This document shows, in pieces, positions 51,568-59,517 of a DNA stretch of 64,000 nt. The DNA lies in contig JBBQHA010000002.1 in assembly GCA_038323475.1 (NCBI GenBank), positions 1 to 64,000 on the forward strand, in the 5' to 3' direction. The notes under the pieces are model-generated. The model searched no databases and was not told the DNA's origin. It saw only the letters and a list, made by a program, of their open reading frames with translations. Both the position numbers and the translations under genes were made by a program. Numbering within the stretch: position 1 is the first letter of the stretch; every line of letters begins with the position of its first letter. The stretch is from SZAS-103 sp038323475 (GTDB lineage: Bacteria; Pseudomonadota; Gammaproteobacteria; Xanthomonadales; Xanthomonadaceae).

Positions 51568-53307
51568 TCACTTGCCGTTCGCGGCAGCGTCAATCGCACC
51601 ACCACGAACTTCCGCGAGTCCGGGCAGATCCGCATCGGCATCGCGCCAGATCGCTGCGAGCTGCGCATAGGCCTGCGCGGACGCATGCGCATCGCCGCTC
51701 GCAGCCAGGGCGCGCGCCCGTCCCAGCAGCGACAACGCGCGATTCGGCGCGACCTGCAGGGACTTGTCGAATTCCGCCAGCGCCTGCTTCGGGCGGCCTG
51801 CCTTCAACAGCAGCTCGCCGGCCAGTTCATGCGGCGGCTTCACCGTCGCTGGCGGGCCGAAATCGAATGGCAATGCGTCGAAGCGCCTGGATGCGTCGGT
51901 GGCCGCGGACAGGGCTGTATCGGCCTGTCCTGATGGTGCTGCCATCGCAGCCTTCAGCATCAAGCCGAGGATGTCGAGATAGGCCTGCTCCGCCGGCGAG
52001 GATTTTTCGTCGGGCGTCTGCCGGACGATCGCCTGCAGCGCCGTGGAATCGCTGGCGGCCGAGGCGGTGTCGCCGATTTCCACTGCAGCCCACCCGCGCG
52101 CGAACGCATCCCAGCCGGCGAGGCGATCGCCCGGCGCGATATCCAGCGCCAACGCGGCGTTCCGACGACGATCAAGCGTCGATTCGACGAGGGCGGTCGC
52201 GCGCAGGGCGATGATCGATCTGGCGAGATATGCCTTGAGGAACTCCAGCGATTTCGCCCCCGGAATGCGCTGGTCCGGATGCGCCTGGTACCACCCGATC
52301 GCGGCGGCGGCGTCGCGCATGCATCCGGCCAGCACGTCCTGCGCAGCGTGGTGGCGGCCGAGCTGGTAGTCGGTGTACTGCAGCCATTCCGAATAGTGGC
52401 CGCAGGCGACGACAGGCAGATGCTTGGCGCGGCGCTCTTCGGCGACGACCTCGATCGCGCTTTCGTTCGACGCCAGCACGTCCTGCCACATGCCCAGAGC
52501 CATGAAGATATGCGAGGTCATGTGCTGCGCGTGGCCTGCATTCGGGGCGATCTTCGACAGCGCGCGCGCCGCCTCCAGCGCGCCGGCGGCGTGTTCGGGA
52601 TCGTCCATGCCGTGGATCCAGTAATGCGCCGCACCCGGGTGATCGGGATTGCGCGCGTACACGCGCTTGGCGATGGCCGCAGCCGCAAGGTAGTTCGGCA
52701 CGTTGCGTTCGCCGCGGGTGACGCCGAGCAGGGCGAGCGCATGCAACAGCTGCGCCTCGTCGTCGTCCGGATACGCCAGCGCGAGCGCCTCCATCGCCTT
52801 GAGGAACGCGGTGTCGCGTTCCTTCAGGGTTCCGTCGCCGAACAGTTTGTCGGCCGCATCGAGATACGCTTTCTCGCGCGGCGTCCCGGCCCTGGCAGCA
52901 CGCTGCTGCGGCGTCGCGCCGAGCTTCGCCAATGCCGCGCGAGCGGCTGCGGGATCGTCCTGGTTCCAGATCGCGTGGGTCGAGGTCATCGCCTCGCCCC
53001 AATAGGCCATCGCGAACCCCGGATCGATCCGCTGCGCATCCTGGAATTCCGCGAGGGCATTCGGATACTCGAACAGGTGCAGCCAGAGCATCCCGCGCAC
53101 GAATGCCGCCTGCGCCTGCCTGGACTTCGTGGAGGTCGGGAAACTGAGCCGGCCAAGCACCGCCGGGGCCTGCAGCGCATTGCGCGCTTCAGTTTCGTGT
53201 TCATGGGCCAACGCCGACGGCGAAGCGAAGCAGGCAGCGAGCGCCAGCACGCCGAAGCAGGCTGGCAACGACCATCGTCCGAGAGTGCCTTCTCCAGATC
53301 GGCGCAT
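51568..53307 (-). CDS. Secreted tetratricopeptide-repeat protein
   Basis: About 579 residues. A signal peptide (LPACFGVLALAACFASPSALA) comes first. TPR-like helical pairs follow: RGMLWLHLFEYPNALAEFQDA near 70-90, YAYPDDDEAQLLHALALL-type segments near 190, and PNRALSLLGRARALAASGDA near the C-terminus. The central ATHSIHE-poor region with HYWIHGMDDPEH and GHAQHMTSHIF has a cluster of His/Met residues of unclear meaning. ATG 53307 is used, with GGGGA upstream; ATG 53319 is an alternative. Function unknown. It follows the terminator of the aryl polyene cluster, so it should have its own promoter. Confidence 0.78.
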   Translation of the reverse strand: MRRSGEGTLGRWSLPACFGVLALAACFASPSALAHEHETEARNALQAPAVLGRLSFPTSTKSRQAQAAFVRGMLWLHLFEYPNALAEFQDAQRIDPGFAMAYWGEAMTSTHAIWNQDDPAAARAALAKLGATPQQRAARAGTPREKAYLDAADKLFGDGTLKERDTAFLKAMEALALAYPDDDEAQLLHALALLGVTRGERNVPNYLAAAAIAKRVYARNPDHPGAAHYWIHGMDDPEHAAGALEAARALSKIAPNAGHAQHMTSHIFMALGMWQDVLASNESAIEVVAEERRAKHLPVVACGHYSEWLQYTDYQLGRHHAAQDVLAGCMRDAAAAIGWYQAHPDQRIPGAKSLEFLKAYLARSIIALRATALVESTLDRRRNAALALDIAPGDRLAGWDAFARGWAAVEIGDTASAASDSTALQAIVRQTPDEKSSPAEQAYLDILGLMLKAAMAAPSGQADTALSAATDASRRFDALPFDFGPPATVKPPHELAGELLLKAGRPKQALAEFDKSLQVAPNRALSLLGRARALAASGDAHASAQAYAQLAAIWRDADADLPGLAEVRGGAIDAAANGK

Positions 53308-53382
53308 ACAGATCCCCATCAAGGACGCGGCACCGGCGTTGCAGCCGCGCGTGGACAATGCATCGCGCACCCGCAAATGAAA

Positions 53383-53402
53383 AGCCCCGCCGAAGCCGGG
53401 CT
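53383..53402 (-). terminator. Intrinsic terminator at the end of the aryl polyene cluster
   Basis: On the minus strand AGCCCGGC and GCGGGGCT form a stem (one mismatch) around TTCG, followed by TTTTCATTT. It lies 16 bases after the stop of the phosphopantetheinyl transferase gene and marks the 3' end of the cluster that enters from the right edge. Confidence 0.75.
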
Positions 53403-53418
53403 GGCCGCAATCGAAGGT

Positions 53419-54150
53419 CTACCCGTCGATCTGCCAGAAGCATTGCCGTGCCGCGGCAGGAATTCCACGCGCGCTTGTCCGCATGCCCCGCTCGCCCACC
53501 AGCGCCAGGCATTGCCGGTCGAATTGCCAGGTGATCGCGATCGCTTCAGGTTCGTCGCATGCGCGTGCGCACTGCCGCCTGGCCTCCGCGATGCGCAATC
53601 CGTCGCCATCGCGCTTCCCGCGTGCTTCCTTGAGCGTCCAGTACCGGTAGAACAGTTCCGCCAGATCGGCGGCGGGAAGCTGCCGAAGCCGCTCGCATTC
53701 CGGGGGCGCGAAGACATGGTCGGCAAGCGCGAGCCAGTCGCGATCCCGGCCCGCGGATTCCAGGTCGATGCCCACCGGAAACGCCGCGACCGCGACCGCG
53801 ACCGCCTCGCCGCTATGGCTCAGCGAGACATGGATCGGCTGCTGCATGCGCGCACCCCGCTGAAGGAGTTCGGGCGCGCCATGCGATGTCTGCTCCAGCA
53901 GCCAGTCTTCAGGACGGGTGTCGGTGAAAGCTGCCGCCGTCTCGCGCGCCAGCCAATGGCCGGCGATGAATTGCCGTCGCCGCTGCTGCGATCCCATCGC
54001 GGCCAGGCGGACCGTTTCCCCTGCACCCAGCCATTCCTCCGCAGGCCCTGCCGGCGCCGCAACCGTAGACAGGCTGGCGACACGCAACGCGACGTTTCGG
54101 GTCAAGGCGACACGTGGGCAACGATGTCCTGAAGCAGCTTGGCGATCCAC
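53419..54150 (-). CDS. 4'-phosphopantetheinyl transferase (Sfp type)
   Basis: Up to 243 residues. Transfers the phosphopantetheine arm from CoA to acyl carrier proteins. The Mg/CoA motifs are present: VSLSHSGEAVAVAV, FPVGIDLES and FYRYWTLKEARGK. The start is uncertain: ATG 54150 lies 49 bases inside the upstream gene and gives an N-terminus without family character; TTG 54105 overlaps the upstream stop (TTGA) and would make a 228-residue protein. As the last gene of the aryl polyene operon it probably activates that pathway's carrier proteins. Confidence 0.88.
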   Translation of the reverse strand: MDRQAASGHRCPRVALTRNVALRVASLSTVAAPAGPAEEWLGAGETVRLAAMGSQQRRRQFIAGHWLARETAAAFTDTRPEDWLLEQTSHGAPELLQRGARMQQPIHVSLSHSGEAVAVAVAAFPVGIDLESAGRDRDWLALADHVFAPPECERLRQLPAADLAELFYRYWTLKEARGKRDGDGLRIAEARRQCARACDEPEAIAITWQFDRQCLALVGERGMRTSARGIPAAARQCFWQIDG

Positions 54151-54515
54151 TCGTTGTACTTCGGATGGATGTAGGCCACTCCGCCCTCCATTTCGTACTT
54201 CAGGTTCTCGCTCGACACGTATTCGATGCGCACGGCCTTGGCGTCGTAGAAGACATTCACCACGACCGTGTGCTTGCCGCGGATGACATTGCGAAGCTGC
54301 AGCTGGCCGGGCTGCTCGGTGACGAGCTGCCAGCCGCGCACCGATCCGGCCTGGATGATGACTTCGCGCACCCTGGCGAGGCTCGCGCTCTTGCTTCCCG
54401 AAACGGCGAAACTGGCTTGCTGTGGCGACTGCAGAGCGGCCGCAGGACGGGCAAGACCAGCGGGCGAAACCAGCATCGTAGCGAGGAGCAGCAGGACGGA
54501 GAGCAGGATCTTCAT
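54102..54515 (-). CDS. Secreted protein of unknown function in the aryl polyene cluster
   Basis: 137 residues with a clear signal peptide (MKILLSVLLLLATMLVSPAGLA). The mature domain is a small alpha/beta unit (AVRIEYVSSENLKYEMEG, HPKYNEWIAKLLQDIVAHV) without cysteines or catalytic signatures. It lies 26 bases after the ketosynthase gene and overlaps the phosphopantetheinyl transferase frame, so it belongs to the operon. It could take part in placing the pigment in the envelope, but that is a guess from position. Confidence 0.72.
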   Translation of the reverse strand: MKILLSVLLLLATMLVSPAGLARPAAALQSPQQASFAVSGSKSASLARVREVIIQAGSVRGWQLVTEQPGQLQLRNVIRGKHTVVVNVFYDAKAVRIEYVSSENLKYEMEGGVAYIHPKYNEWIAKLLQDIVAHVSP

Positions 54516-54541
54516 GGTCGAACTCCTGGTGGACATGTCGG

Positions 54542-55771
54542 TCAGCCGGGCCAGCGGCGGAAGATCAGCGACGTATTGATGCCGCCGAAGGCGAAATTGT
54601 TGGTCATCACCACATCGGTTTCCAGCGCGCGGCCGGCGCCGGTGATGTAGTCGAGGACGCCGCATCGTGGATCGACGTTCTCGAGGTTGATCGTGGGCGC
54701 GAACCAGCCTTCGCGCATCATCTCGATGCTCGCCCATGCCTCGAACGCGCCGCAGGCGCCGAGCGTGTGCCCGGTATAGCTCTTGAGCGAACTGATCGGC
54801 ATGCGCTCGCCGAAGACGGCGTGGGTCGCCCTGGTTTCCTCGATGTCGCCATGCTCGGTCGCGGTGCCGTGCGCATTGATGTAGCCGACCGCGTCCGGCG
54901 CGAGCCCCGCATCGGCCAGCGCCTGGCGCATGGCGGACGCCATGGTGGCCGCGTGCGGCTGGGTGACGTGGCGGCCGTCGCTGGTGGTGCCGAAGCCGAC
55001 GACCTCGGCCAGGATGTGCGCGCCGCGCGCCAGCGCATGGCTCAGGTTTTCCAGCACCAGGGTGCTGGCGCCCTCGCCGATCACCAGGCCATCGCGGTCG
55101 CGGTCGAACGGACGCGGCGTCGATTCCGGAGCGTCGTTGCGCGTGCTGGTCGCATACAGGGTGTCGAACACCGCGGCCGTAGCGACGTCGAGTTCGTCCG
55201 CGCCGCCGGCGATCATCGCGGTCTGGTAGCCGGCCTTGATCGCCTCATAGGCGTAACCGATGCCCTGGCTGCCAGACGTGCATGCGCTGGACGTGGTGAT
55301 GATGCGGCCGGTGACCCCGAAGAACACGCCGACGTTCACCGCCCCGGTATGGCTCATCACCTTGATGTAGGTGGATGAACTGATCGGCTGGGTATTTTTC
55401 TCGATCATCATCCGGCCGAAATCGCCCATCGACGCCGGGGTGCCGGACGACGAACCGTACGCGATTCCAACCTGCCCGCCCTTGAGGATCGGATCGTCGA
55501 GCAGGCCGGCGTCGAGCAGCGCGAGTTCGGTCGCGCGCGTCGCCATCAGGGCGACCCGGCCCATCGTGCGCGTCGCCTTCCGGGTGTAGTGCTCGGGCAG
55601 GTCGAACGGGGCCGCCGGCGCGCCCAGCCGGGTATTGAGTCCCGTGTAAGCAGACCATTCGTCGTAGCGGCGCACCGCACTGCGGCATGCGCGCAGGCGC
55701 GACAGGACGGAGTTCCGGTCGTGGCCCAGCGAACTGATGTTCCCGGCCCCGGTAATGACCACGCGATGCAT
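54542..55771 (-). CDS. Aryl polyene beta-ketoacyl-ACP synthase (ApeR-like)
   Basis: 409 residues, FabB/FabF fold. The catalytic triad is complete: C164 in SSACTSGSQ, H301 in NAHGTATEHGD and H335 in YTGHTLGACG. It should elongate the polyene chain by malonyl condensation. Directly preceded by the ketoreductase gene with a one-base overlap (TGATG). The set KS, dehydratase, ketoreductase, KS in this order matches apeO-apeP-apeQ-apeR of known aryl polyene clusters. Confidence 0.92.
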   Translation of the reverse strand: MHRVVITGAGNISSLGHDRNSVLSRLRACRSAVRRYDEWSAYTGLNTRLGAPAAPFDLPEHYTRKATRTMGRVALMATRATELALLDAGLLDDPILKGGQVGIAYGSSSGTPASMGDFGRMMIEKNTQPISSSTYIKVMSHTGAVNVGVFFGVTGRIITTSSACTSGSQGIGYAYEAIKAGYQTAMIAGGADELDVATAAVFDTLYATSTRNDAPESTPRPFDRDRDGLVIGEGASTLVLENLSHALARGAHILAEVVGFGTTSDGRHVTQPHAATMASAMRQALADAGLAPDAVGYINAHGTATEHGDIEETRATHAVFGERMPISSLKSYTGHTLGACGAFEAWASIEMMREGWFAPTINLENVDPRCGVLDYITGAGRALETDVVMTNNFAFGGINTSLIFRRWPG

Positions 55772-56499
55772 CAGATCAACCCCCCGTTGACCGAAATCAC
55801 CTGCCGGGTAATGTAGCCCGCCGACTCCGACATCAGGAAGGCGACCGCGGCGGCGACTTCTTCCGGCCGCCCTATCCTGCGCATCGGGATCAACTTGATG
55901 GCCTCTTCAACGACTTCGGCACTCACCATCTCCGTTTCGATCAAGCCGGGCGCGACGCAATTCACGGTGATCTGGCGCTTGGCCAACTCCAGCGCCAGCG
56001 CCTTGGTCGCGCCGATGATGCCGGCCTTGGCTGCACTGTAGTTGGTCTGGCCACGATTGCCGACCATTCCCGACACCGAGGCCAGGGTCACGATGCGGCC
56101 GGGTTGGCGGCGCCGGACCATCGGCATCACCAGCGGATGCAGCACGTTGTAGAAACCGTCGAGATTGGTGCGGATGACGCTGTCCCATTCCTCGCCGCTC
56201 ATCGCCGGGAAGGCATTGTCGCAGGCGATGCCGGCGTTGCAGACGACGCCGTAATACGCCCCTGCGGACTCCACGTCCGCCAGCAGGATTTCGGCGCAGG
56301 CGGCACGGTCGGCGATGTCGAAGCACAGGACCCGCGCCGATGCGCCAAGCTGCCGGCATTCGGCCACGACCGCCTCGGCATCGTCGCGACGACTGCGGCA
56401 ATGCACGACCAGGTCGTAGCCGTCGGCGGCCAGGCGCAAGGCGATGCTGCGGCCGATGCCGCGACTGGCGCCGGTGACCAGGACGACGGGCTTGTTCAT
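55771..56499 (-). CDS. 3-ketoacyl-ACP reductase, FabG-like (ApeQ-like)
   Basis: 242 residues, short-chain dehydrogenase. NADPH-binding VTGASRGIGRSIA at 8-20, NAG in VVCNAGIACD, and the catalytic S, Y-x3-K in LASVSGMVGNRGQTNYSAAKAG (quoted in part). It reduces the beta-keto group formed by the ketosynthases during polyene chain growth. ATG 56499 lies ten bases after the dehydratase stop. FabG of primary fatty-acid synthesis would sit next to fabD or acpP, which are not here. Confidence 0.92.
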   Translation of the reverse strand: MNKPVVLVTGASRGIGRSIALRLAADGYDLVVHCRSRRDDAEAVVAECRQLGASARVLCFDIADRAACAEILLADVESAGAYYGVVCNAGIACDNAFPAMSGEEWDSVIRTNLDGFYNVLHPLVMPMVRRRQPGRIVTLASVSGMVGNRGQTNYSAAKAGIIGATKALALELAKRQITVNCVAPGLIETEMVSAEVVEEAIKLIPMRRIGRPEEVAAAVAFLMSESAGYITRQVISVNGGLI

Positions 56500-56509
56500 G
56501 CTGGTTTGC

Positions 56510-56983
56510 TCATGCGGTCTTTTCTTCGAGGAAGGTCGTGGGATCGGGAGGCTCGAAGACCGAAACCTGCGCATGCGCCAGCTCCGATTCGCCCTCGAGG
56601 ATGCGGCAGGAAAACATGCCCATCCCATTGTCGCCGAACAGTTCGCGTCGCGCCTCGATGCGCAGCTGCGCGCCGATCGCGAAATGGCTGGCGCTGCCCT
56701 GGTAACGGCGGGTGCCGAGCAGGAACCCGATCCGGGCCGGCTCACCGCGCGCAAGGCCCCGGCAACCGGCCCACGCGGAAATCGCCTGCGCCATGTATTC
56801 GATGCCGATCCAGGCCGGCACTCCCTGGTCTTCGGCAAACGGGTTGTCGGCCGCGACCACCGCCCCGACCACGACCGAATCCTCGTCGCGCGCGAGCAGG
56901 CGATTCACCAGCAGCATGCGTCCGCGATGCGGGACGACCGCTTCGATCGCGATGGAATCCACCTCGAGGGTCACCGGATCCAT
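56510..56983 (-). CDS. Hotdog-fold 3-hydroxyacyl-ACP dehydratase (ApeP-like)
   Basis: 157 residues. The catalytic histidine is H19 in VVPHRGRMLLVNRLL, as in FabZ-like dehydratases, and the substrate-helix region WIGIEYMAQAISAWAGCRG is present with Glu in the usual Glu/Asp position. It removes water from the hydroxyacyl chain to form the conjugated double bonds. ATG 56983 lies just after the stop of the upstream ketosynthase; the additional in-frame codons upstream are within that gene. Confidence 0.88.
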   Translation of the reverse strand: MDPVTLEVDSIAIEAVVPHRGRMLLVNRLLARDEDSVVVGAVVAADNPFAEDQGVPAWIGIEYMAQAISAWAGCRGLARGEPARIGFLLGTRRYQGSASHFAIGAQLRIEARRELFGDNGMGMFSCRILEGESELAHAQVSVFEPPDPTTFLEEKTA

Positions 56984-56984
56984 C

Positions 56985-58169
56985 TCAGCAGGCGCCGAAC
57001 AGCAACGCGGCGTTACTGCCGCCGAAGGCGAACGACTGGCTGAGCGCATGCCGCAACGGACGGCCGGCGATCTCCCCCGGCCGGACCAGATGCAGCGGCG
57101 GCAAGGCCGGGTCGGATTGACCGTCCCACCAGTGCGGCGGAAGGCGCTGCTGCGGGTTGTCGGCGAGCGTGAGCCAGCACAGGGCCGCCTCGATCGCGCC
57201 AGCGGCGCCGAGGGTATGGCCAGTCAACGGTTTGGTGGAACTGCAGGCGAGTCCGCCGCCGAACAGGCCGGCGACGACCGCGCTTTCCATGGCGTCGTTC
57301 TGCATCGTGGCCGTGCCATGGAGATTGAGGTAGTCGATATCGCCCGGCGCCAGCCGTGCGCGCTCGAGCGCCTGCGAGATCGCCCGCAACGCGCCCCGCC
57401 CGGCCGGATCCGGCGCCGACATGTGGTGGGCATCGGCGCTTTCCCCGGCGCCTGCCAGGCGAACGGGACCGGGGTCGCGGGTCATCAGGAACAAGGCGGC
57501 CCCTTCACCGATATTGATGCCCCGGCGATTGACCGAGAACGGATTGCAGCGCGCGGAGGATACCGCCTCGAGCGACTGGAATCCGGCAATCGTGAATTCG
57601 CACAGGGAGTCGGCGCCGCCCGCCACCACCGCGTCGGCAAGGCCCGCGTTCAACAGCCGCGCGGCGGACGCGATCGCCTTCGCGCTCGAGGAGCAGGCGG
57701 TGGAAATGACGTGCGCCGGACCGCAGGTGCCGAGTTCGTGGGCGAGAAACCGCGCCGGGCTACCGAGTTCCTGCTGCGCGTAGTGGAACGCTTCCGGCCA
57801 GTGGCCGCTGCCGGCGAAGGAGCGATGGGCGAGCTCGCTTTCGGCCATGCCCGAGGTGCTCGTGCCGAGGACGATGGCGACCCGCGCAGCGCCGTGCCGG
57901 GCGATGGCGCGCTCCACTTCGGGACGCATCCCGTCCAGCGCCAGACGCAGCAAGGCGTTGTTCCTGCTGCGCAGCGCCACCGGCAGCGATTCGAGCATGG
58001 GCAAGGCCTGGTGGCACGCGCCCAGTGCCAGCGGCCGGCCGGGCGTCCACTGCTCGTTCATCGCAACGCCGCGGGGCGCATCGCTGGCAAACAGCGCATC
58101 GGCCACGACCTGCCTGCCGGCGCCGAGCGCGCAGACGATGCCCAGTTCGTTGAGATAGATCGTGCTCAC
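56985..58169 (-). CDS. Aryl polyene beta-ketoacyl synthase (ApeO-like)
   Basis: 394 residues, FabB/FabF fold. C159 in STACSSSAKAI, H284 in NLHGTATMQND and H318 in PLTGHTLGAAG make a complete triad, so it is not a degenerate chain-length factor by these residues. GTG 58169 overlaps the stop of the upstream lipoprotein gene (GTGA). In aryl polyene systems the two ketosynthases form different complexes; this one is the apeO position. Confidence 0.9.
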   Translation of the reverse strand: MSTIYLNELGIVCALGAGRQVVADALFASDAPRGVAMNEQWTPGRPLALGACHQALPMLESLPVALRSRNNALLRLALDGMRPEVERAIARHGAARVAIVLGTSTSGMAESELAHRSFAGSGHWPEAFHYAQQELGSPARFLAHELGTCGPAHVISTACSSSAKAIASAARLLNAGLADAVVAGGADSLCEFTIAGFQSLEAVSSARCNPFSVNRRGINIGEGAALFLMTRDPGPVRLAGAGESADAHHMSAPDPAGRGALRAISQALERARLAPGDIDYLNLHGTATMQNDAMESAVVAGLFGGGLACSSTKPLTGHTLGAAGAIEAALCWLTLADNPQQRLPPHWWDGQSDPALPPLHLVRPGEIAGRPLRHALSQSFAFGGSNAALLFGAC

Positions 58170-58720
58170 CGGGGCGACTGCTGCACCGGCGCCGACACGA
58201 TGCTCAGGCGAAAATCCGCGTGCTCGATCTCGATGCGGTCCGGCGCGGGATAGCGCACGGTCGCGACCGCGATGTCGCCACGGCGCAGCTGCCGGGAATC
58301 GCCGTCTTCGACCAGGCTCCAACCCGCGGGCAGTGCTGCGCGGATCGCCGGTATCGGCCAGTTGGCCAACTGCAGGTCGCTCAGGACCTGTTCGCCACGC
58401 ACGATCTTCGGCAGCCAGGAGGCGCGGTGCTGTTCCAGCCGCTGCCCGTCCCAGCGCAGGCGCAGGGCCGACTGTCCGATGGTCCGCATCTCCAGCCTGA
58501 CTTCGCCCGGATCGACCTCCAGCAGCGCGTCGAGCGTGTGCTGGTCCTGGCCGGAGCGGAAACTCAGTTGCTGTTGCAGCGCCAGTTCGTGGCCGAGGCT
58601 GCCGGGCGACAGCCGCAACTCGAACGCGTCGGCCGCGACCGCGCCGCTCCCGTGTTGCGCGTTGCCAGCGCATGCAACCATCAACAGGCAGCAGCAGAGC
58701 AGGATTGCGCGGACCATCAT
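58166..58720 (-). CDS. DUF3261-family lipoprotein of the aryl polyene cluster
   Basis: 184 residues. The signal sequence ends in the lipobox LMVAC (cysteine 17). The mature domain is beta-rich (VRLEMRTIGQSALRLRWDGQRL, quoted in part; IEIEHADFRLSIVS), resembling LolB-like lipid-binding folds. DUF3261 proteins are constant members of aryl polyene clusters, where with the LolA-like protein they may carry the lipid-linked pigment to the outer membrane. ATG 58720 lies on an ATGA overlap with the methyltransferase stop. Confidence 0.83.
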   Translation of the reverse strand: MMVRAILLCCCLLMVACAGNAQHGSGAVAADAFELRLSPGSLGHELALQQQLSFRSGQDQHTLDALLEVDPGEVRLEMRTIGQSALRLRWDGQRLEQHRASWLPKIVRGEQVLSDLQLANWPIPAIRAALPAGWSLVEDGDSRQLRRGDIAVATVRYPAPDRIEIEHADFRLSIVSAPVQQSPR

Positions 58721-59454
58721 TGCGTTCCCGGCGGCTTGCGCACGGCCGCGTTGACCAGGGTTTCCTCGCGCTGGCCGAACGGCTTTGGCTTGCGCAGGTG
58801 GAAGCGCTCGAGCAGTCCGAAATCCTTGGCGCGGCTCCACCACAGGTAGGGATACGAGACGTTGCGTTCGCCGAACTCGAAACCCTGGTCGCGCAGCATC
58901 TGCAGGTATTGCGCCGCACTCTTCTGCACGTGCATGGGATGGCGGAACAGCCAGCGGATCACCCACGTGTCGATATAGGCCTTGGTCGATTCGGCGAACA
59001 GCAGCCAGCCGCCCGGCTTCAACACCCGCCAGAATTCGGCGAGCGCTTTTTCCTGCTCGACCAGGTGGTGGAAAGTCTGGTGGCAGAACACGACATCGAC
59101 GCTGGCGTCGGGGCGCTGGATGGTCGCGCAGTCGTTGGCGATCAACTCGGCTTCGATCCCGCATTTCACGGCCTCGGCCCGGGAGCATTCCAGGCTGTGC
59201 GGATCGGCATCAATACCGATGATCCGCGCCGGCGCGAACGCATCCCGCAGCAACCGGAACGAACGCCCCTGCCCGCAGCCCGCATCGAGCAGGACCGCCC
59301 CGGCTGGAAGTGGAGGATCGACCAGCTTTTGCAGGTCGGCGATCGCCACGCGCAACACGTGGTGTTGCCAGACATGGCTGCGCAGGAACCAGAAACCGAA
59401 ACCGGTTTCTTCCACGTAGCTCGCAGCGGGGTTGATTGCAGGATGGGTCGTCAT
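58717..59454 (-). CDS. SAM-dependent methyltransferase of the aryl polyene cluster
   Basis: 245 residues, class I methyltransferase. SAM-binding motif I is LLDAGCGQGRSF, the acidic residue follows in IIGIDADPHSLE, and the post-motif FWRVLKPGGWLLFAEST is typical. The C-terminal half (YLWWSRAKDFGLLERF) is specific to the cluster-associated type. It may methylate the aryl head group or a ring hydroxyl of the pigment; which one cannot be told. It precedes the DUF3261 gene with a four-base overlap. Confidence 0.87.
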   Translation of the reverse strand: MTTHPAINPAASYVEETGFGFWFLRSHVWQHHVLRVAIADLQKLVDPPLPAGAVLLDAGCGQGRSFRLLRDAFAPARIIGIDADPHSLECSRAEAVKCGIEAELIANDCATIQRPDASVDVVFCHQTFHHLVEQEKALAEFWRVLKPGGWLLFAESTKAYIDTWVIRWLFRHPMHVQKSAAQYLQMLRDQGFEFGERNVSYPYLWWSRAKDFGLLERFHLRKPKPFGQREETLVNAAVRKPPGTQ

Positions 59455-59517
59455 GGGGTTCTCGCCTTGCTGGCGGGCTGATTCCGACGGGCATCCGGTC
59501 GGCGCACCGCGGTGTGT